DNA from: Tomocerus qinae
Taxonomy: Eukaryota; Arthropoda; Collembola; Entomobryomorpha; Tomoceridae
Assembly: GCA_020055645.1 (NCBI GenBank)
Contig: CM034548.1
Span: 37,874,296 to 37,938,295 of the forward strand
DNA: 64,000 nucleotides
Direction: 5' to 3'
Made by a program: the position numbers and the translations under genes. Below the pieces are notes generated by a model. It saw only the letters and a list, made by a program, of their open reading frames with translations, did not search any database and had not been told where the DNA came from. Below, one piece after another: positions 62,201 to 64,000 of this stretch; the stretch's first letter is position 1; the number at the start of each line of letters is the position of its first letter.

Positions 62201-62836
62201 CTACTACGACTGCACTGGTGAAAAACATTTTCAGATGTTGACACTCGCCAAAATTGCCAATGATAATGCAATACACTCCTTCGCTTATGGCTTGGCTTTG
62301 TGGGAGAACGTGGGGCACTGACTTTAATACAAAGAGCTGCATGGACTGCCACGCGAAATTAATTTTTGAGAACAGTAGATCCAATGATTGTGTTTCTAAA
62401 TTAATCTGTTCGGACACGAAATAAAATGGAACCTATGAAAATATTTTCTTGATCTTTGTACAATTAAAAAGAGAAGTTTTTCTTATTGGGGTTCAACCGA
62501 ATATTAAAAATACATTTAAGATGATCATTTTCATTAGCTTTTCCTGATTCTTAATTTGTTTGTACTAAGACAGTTATTGGATAAAAATAACTTAAATCAC
62601 GTTTTTATTTTGTCAGTCCATATCAATTAATACTTAAGGGATTATTATGGAAAACAACTTACGCATATTATCAAACGGCCCTACGACCTTCAGGTAGTCT
62701 TCTGTTTCAAGAAGCAACTGCATTTGCTTTGTGTTGGAGCATGAATAGCAGATCAAGTCCCAGTTATAAGCCAAAGTTATCACACAGGCTTTCTGCAGTG
62801 TTTTTGGCAACACTTGCTTTGGCATTGCTTCTGTTT
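62201..62836 (-). CDS. Two exons of an LRR-like gene
   Basis: Exon A 62836-62663 has TTTCTCTGCAG before it and GTAAGT after it. Exon B 62395-62201 has ATTAATTTAG before it and GTAGTT after it. The A-B junction keeps frame. Exon A encodes LPKTLQKACVITLAYNW and MQLLLETEDYLKVVGPFD. Exon B encodes SMQLFVLKSVPHVLPQSQ and CIIIGNFGECQHLKMFF, with leucine spacing like the variable LRRs of the two F-box/LRR genes in this window. Neither the 5' nor the 3' partner exons are settled. Confidence 0.42.
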
Positions 62837-63779
62837 CTGCAGAGAAAAGGATTCAAATGCTAATGTAAAGTAGTATTTGTATGTACTAACAATATACGAC
62901 AAGACAACAATCCACTCAAGTTGATTCACCTTTTCCTTCCTTGTAAATTCTGAAAACAAAATTTCAATAACCTTTAAAGACCTACATTAAAAGATAATAT
63001 TTTGTTCCCAATACCTCCATAAAATTTTGCTATTCTACTATACTCTTGTCTACAGAGTTACAGAACTTGAATGCATGTGCATGAACAGATTTTAAATAGT
63101 AATATACACGCATTATGGGCACATTGCCAAACTTCCGTAGTTCCATGTAAATATTTCTACGTCGATTACTACTATGACTACACAAATATCCACATCCCAG
63201 AAAATTAGCTCAATTTTTATTTGTACAATAGCGAATTGCAATTAGAAACTAAACTTTTAGGATCTAATAAATACTAAATAGCCACGAATCGCATTTTCGC
63301 AAAATTAACACTATTTCCTATGTGTTTTTGTTAATCTAAAGATTTTATCTGGCCAAATGTTCTAGGTTTAATTTTTGAAATAAAAAAAATGTTTAGAATA
63401 ATGTGAGCCTTGTTTCCATTGAAGTTAAAGCACATAATACTAGTGAGAGTTTACAGTTAAAAATATTTTTGTTAGATGAAAGGAAGAGATTACCAGATAA
63501 TTAGGTGTTGATTTGTATTATTACTAGTAAAAACTGTCACTAGGCACGTTATATTTTTCAACACCAGTCACAATGTATCTAGAAATATATTTGGAAATTT
63601 GCAATATATAATCTTCATCTATCTTTTGAATAAATGCATAATGAAAATTAAAATAAACAGTTTTAACTGAGACTTTTACATTTAAAATCCACGGAAAATT
63701 ACCTAGTAACAACGGTAGCCCTTATTTTCAGTGAAACACGTAAATAGTAGTAATTCTAGAATTTCTGTGGTTTAAGTGA
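62837..63779. other. Unassigned sequence at the right end
   Basis: AT-rich; no exon or repeat could be supported. Confidence 0.4.
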
Positions 63780-63960
63780 TAGTCTAGAAGCTGTTTTTGG
63801 AAATCCAGGTGCCAATGTATGTACGAAACTGTGTTTATCACTGGAAAGAGCTTGCACAAATATCGCGTCAAACATTTGCAGCAGATTCAGTACGTATTTG
63901 CGAATTGCGATGGTCCTCATGAAGCAGAAAACACTACAGAGCACATATTTTAGCTTGCCA
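63780..63960 (-). pseudogene. Possible degraded F-box exon
   Basis: One minus-strand frame reads FLLHEDHRNSQIRTESAANV, then a TGA at 63870-63868, then RDICASSFQ and two more stops. The pattern recalls the second half of an F-box (RxVCRxWRDIC), with the stop sitting where the family has a tryptophan codon TGG. This is a weak resemblance. It would fit a decayed F-box/LRR gene with the exons at 62201-62836. Confidence 0.22.
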
Positions 63961-64000
63961 AACGAGCTCTATTTGCATTATTTGGCAAAACATCGCAGCA

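Noticed and set aside
1-64000. CRISPR arrays, rRNA genes, canonical tRNA genes, bacterial-type operons
   Set aside because: Introns, poly(A) signals and gene families are eukaryotic, and no regularly spaced direct repeats or tRNA cloverleaf with both boxes was seen by eye.

Overview
The window is AT-rich animal nuclear DNA. Genes have many introns with GT-AG borders, most introns are 60-400 bp (a few reach about 1 kb), and families such as Integrator, SAGA, PP4 and OSBP-related proteins place it in Metazoa. Several F-box/leucine-rich-repeat genes, a DIRS-type retroelement and many small hairpin elements suggest an arthropod, perhaps a non-insect hexapod or a crustacean, but nothing here fixes the species. 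Exons were joined by hand from splice signals and reading phase. For the main genes every exon junction keeps frame, which is the chief support for the models.

Layout. 350-2067 (+): INTS12-like PHD-finger protein. 2743-6687: a DIRS-like tyrosine-recombinase retrotransposon with intact inverted termini and internal complementary region, an open gag frame, and broken RT/RNase H and recombinase. 6688-14434: about 7.7 kb without a recognisable gene. 14435-16606 (-): an ORP10/11-type PH-domain protein with no lipid-transfer domain. 19419-21374 (+): F-box/LRR protein. 24310-25949 (-): a three-exon multi-pass membrane protein of unknown function.

31717-32167 (+): Sgf11/ATXN7L3-type SAGA DUB-module zinc finger. 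33745-35156 (+): SPOUT1 methyltransferase, convergent with ribulose-phosphate 3-epimerase at 35816-36799 (-). 39084-40679 (-): ENY2. 42701-46032 (+): KIAA2013-type membrane glycoprotein in 11 exons. 46033-51120: gene-poor. 51121-53201 (-): a protein matching only the C-terminal half of PPP4R1, with a four-fold repeated W-x-L-P-V module. 54106-57363 (-): LRR protein, 5' end unresolved. 60332-63960 (-): scattered LRR-like exons and a possible degraded F-box exon.

Functional links. Sgf11 and ENY2 are partners in the SAGA deubiquitinase module and lie about 7 kb apart here with SPOUT1 and RPE between them; whether this means anything is untested. The other genes look like unrelated housekeeping genes. 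The accessory layer is transposon-derived: the DIRS element, two hAT-like MITEs with 8-bp target duplications, a 384-bp hairpin with TTAA ends, and further foldback repeats near promoters and 3' ends.
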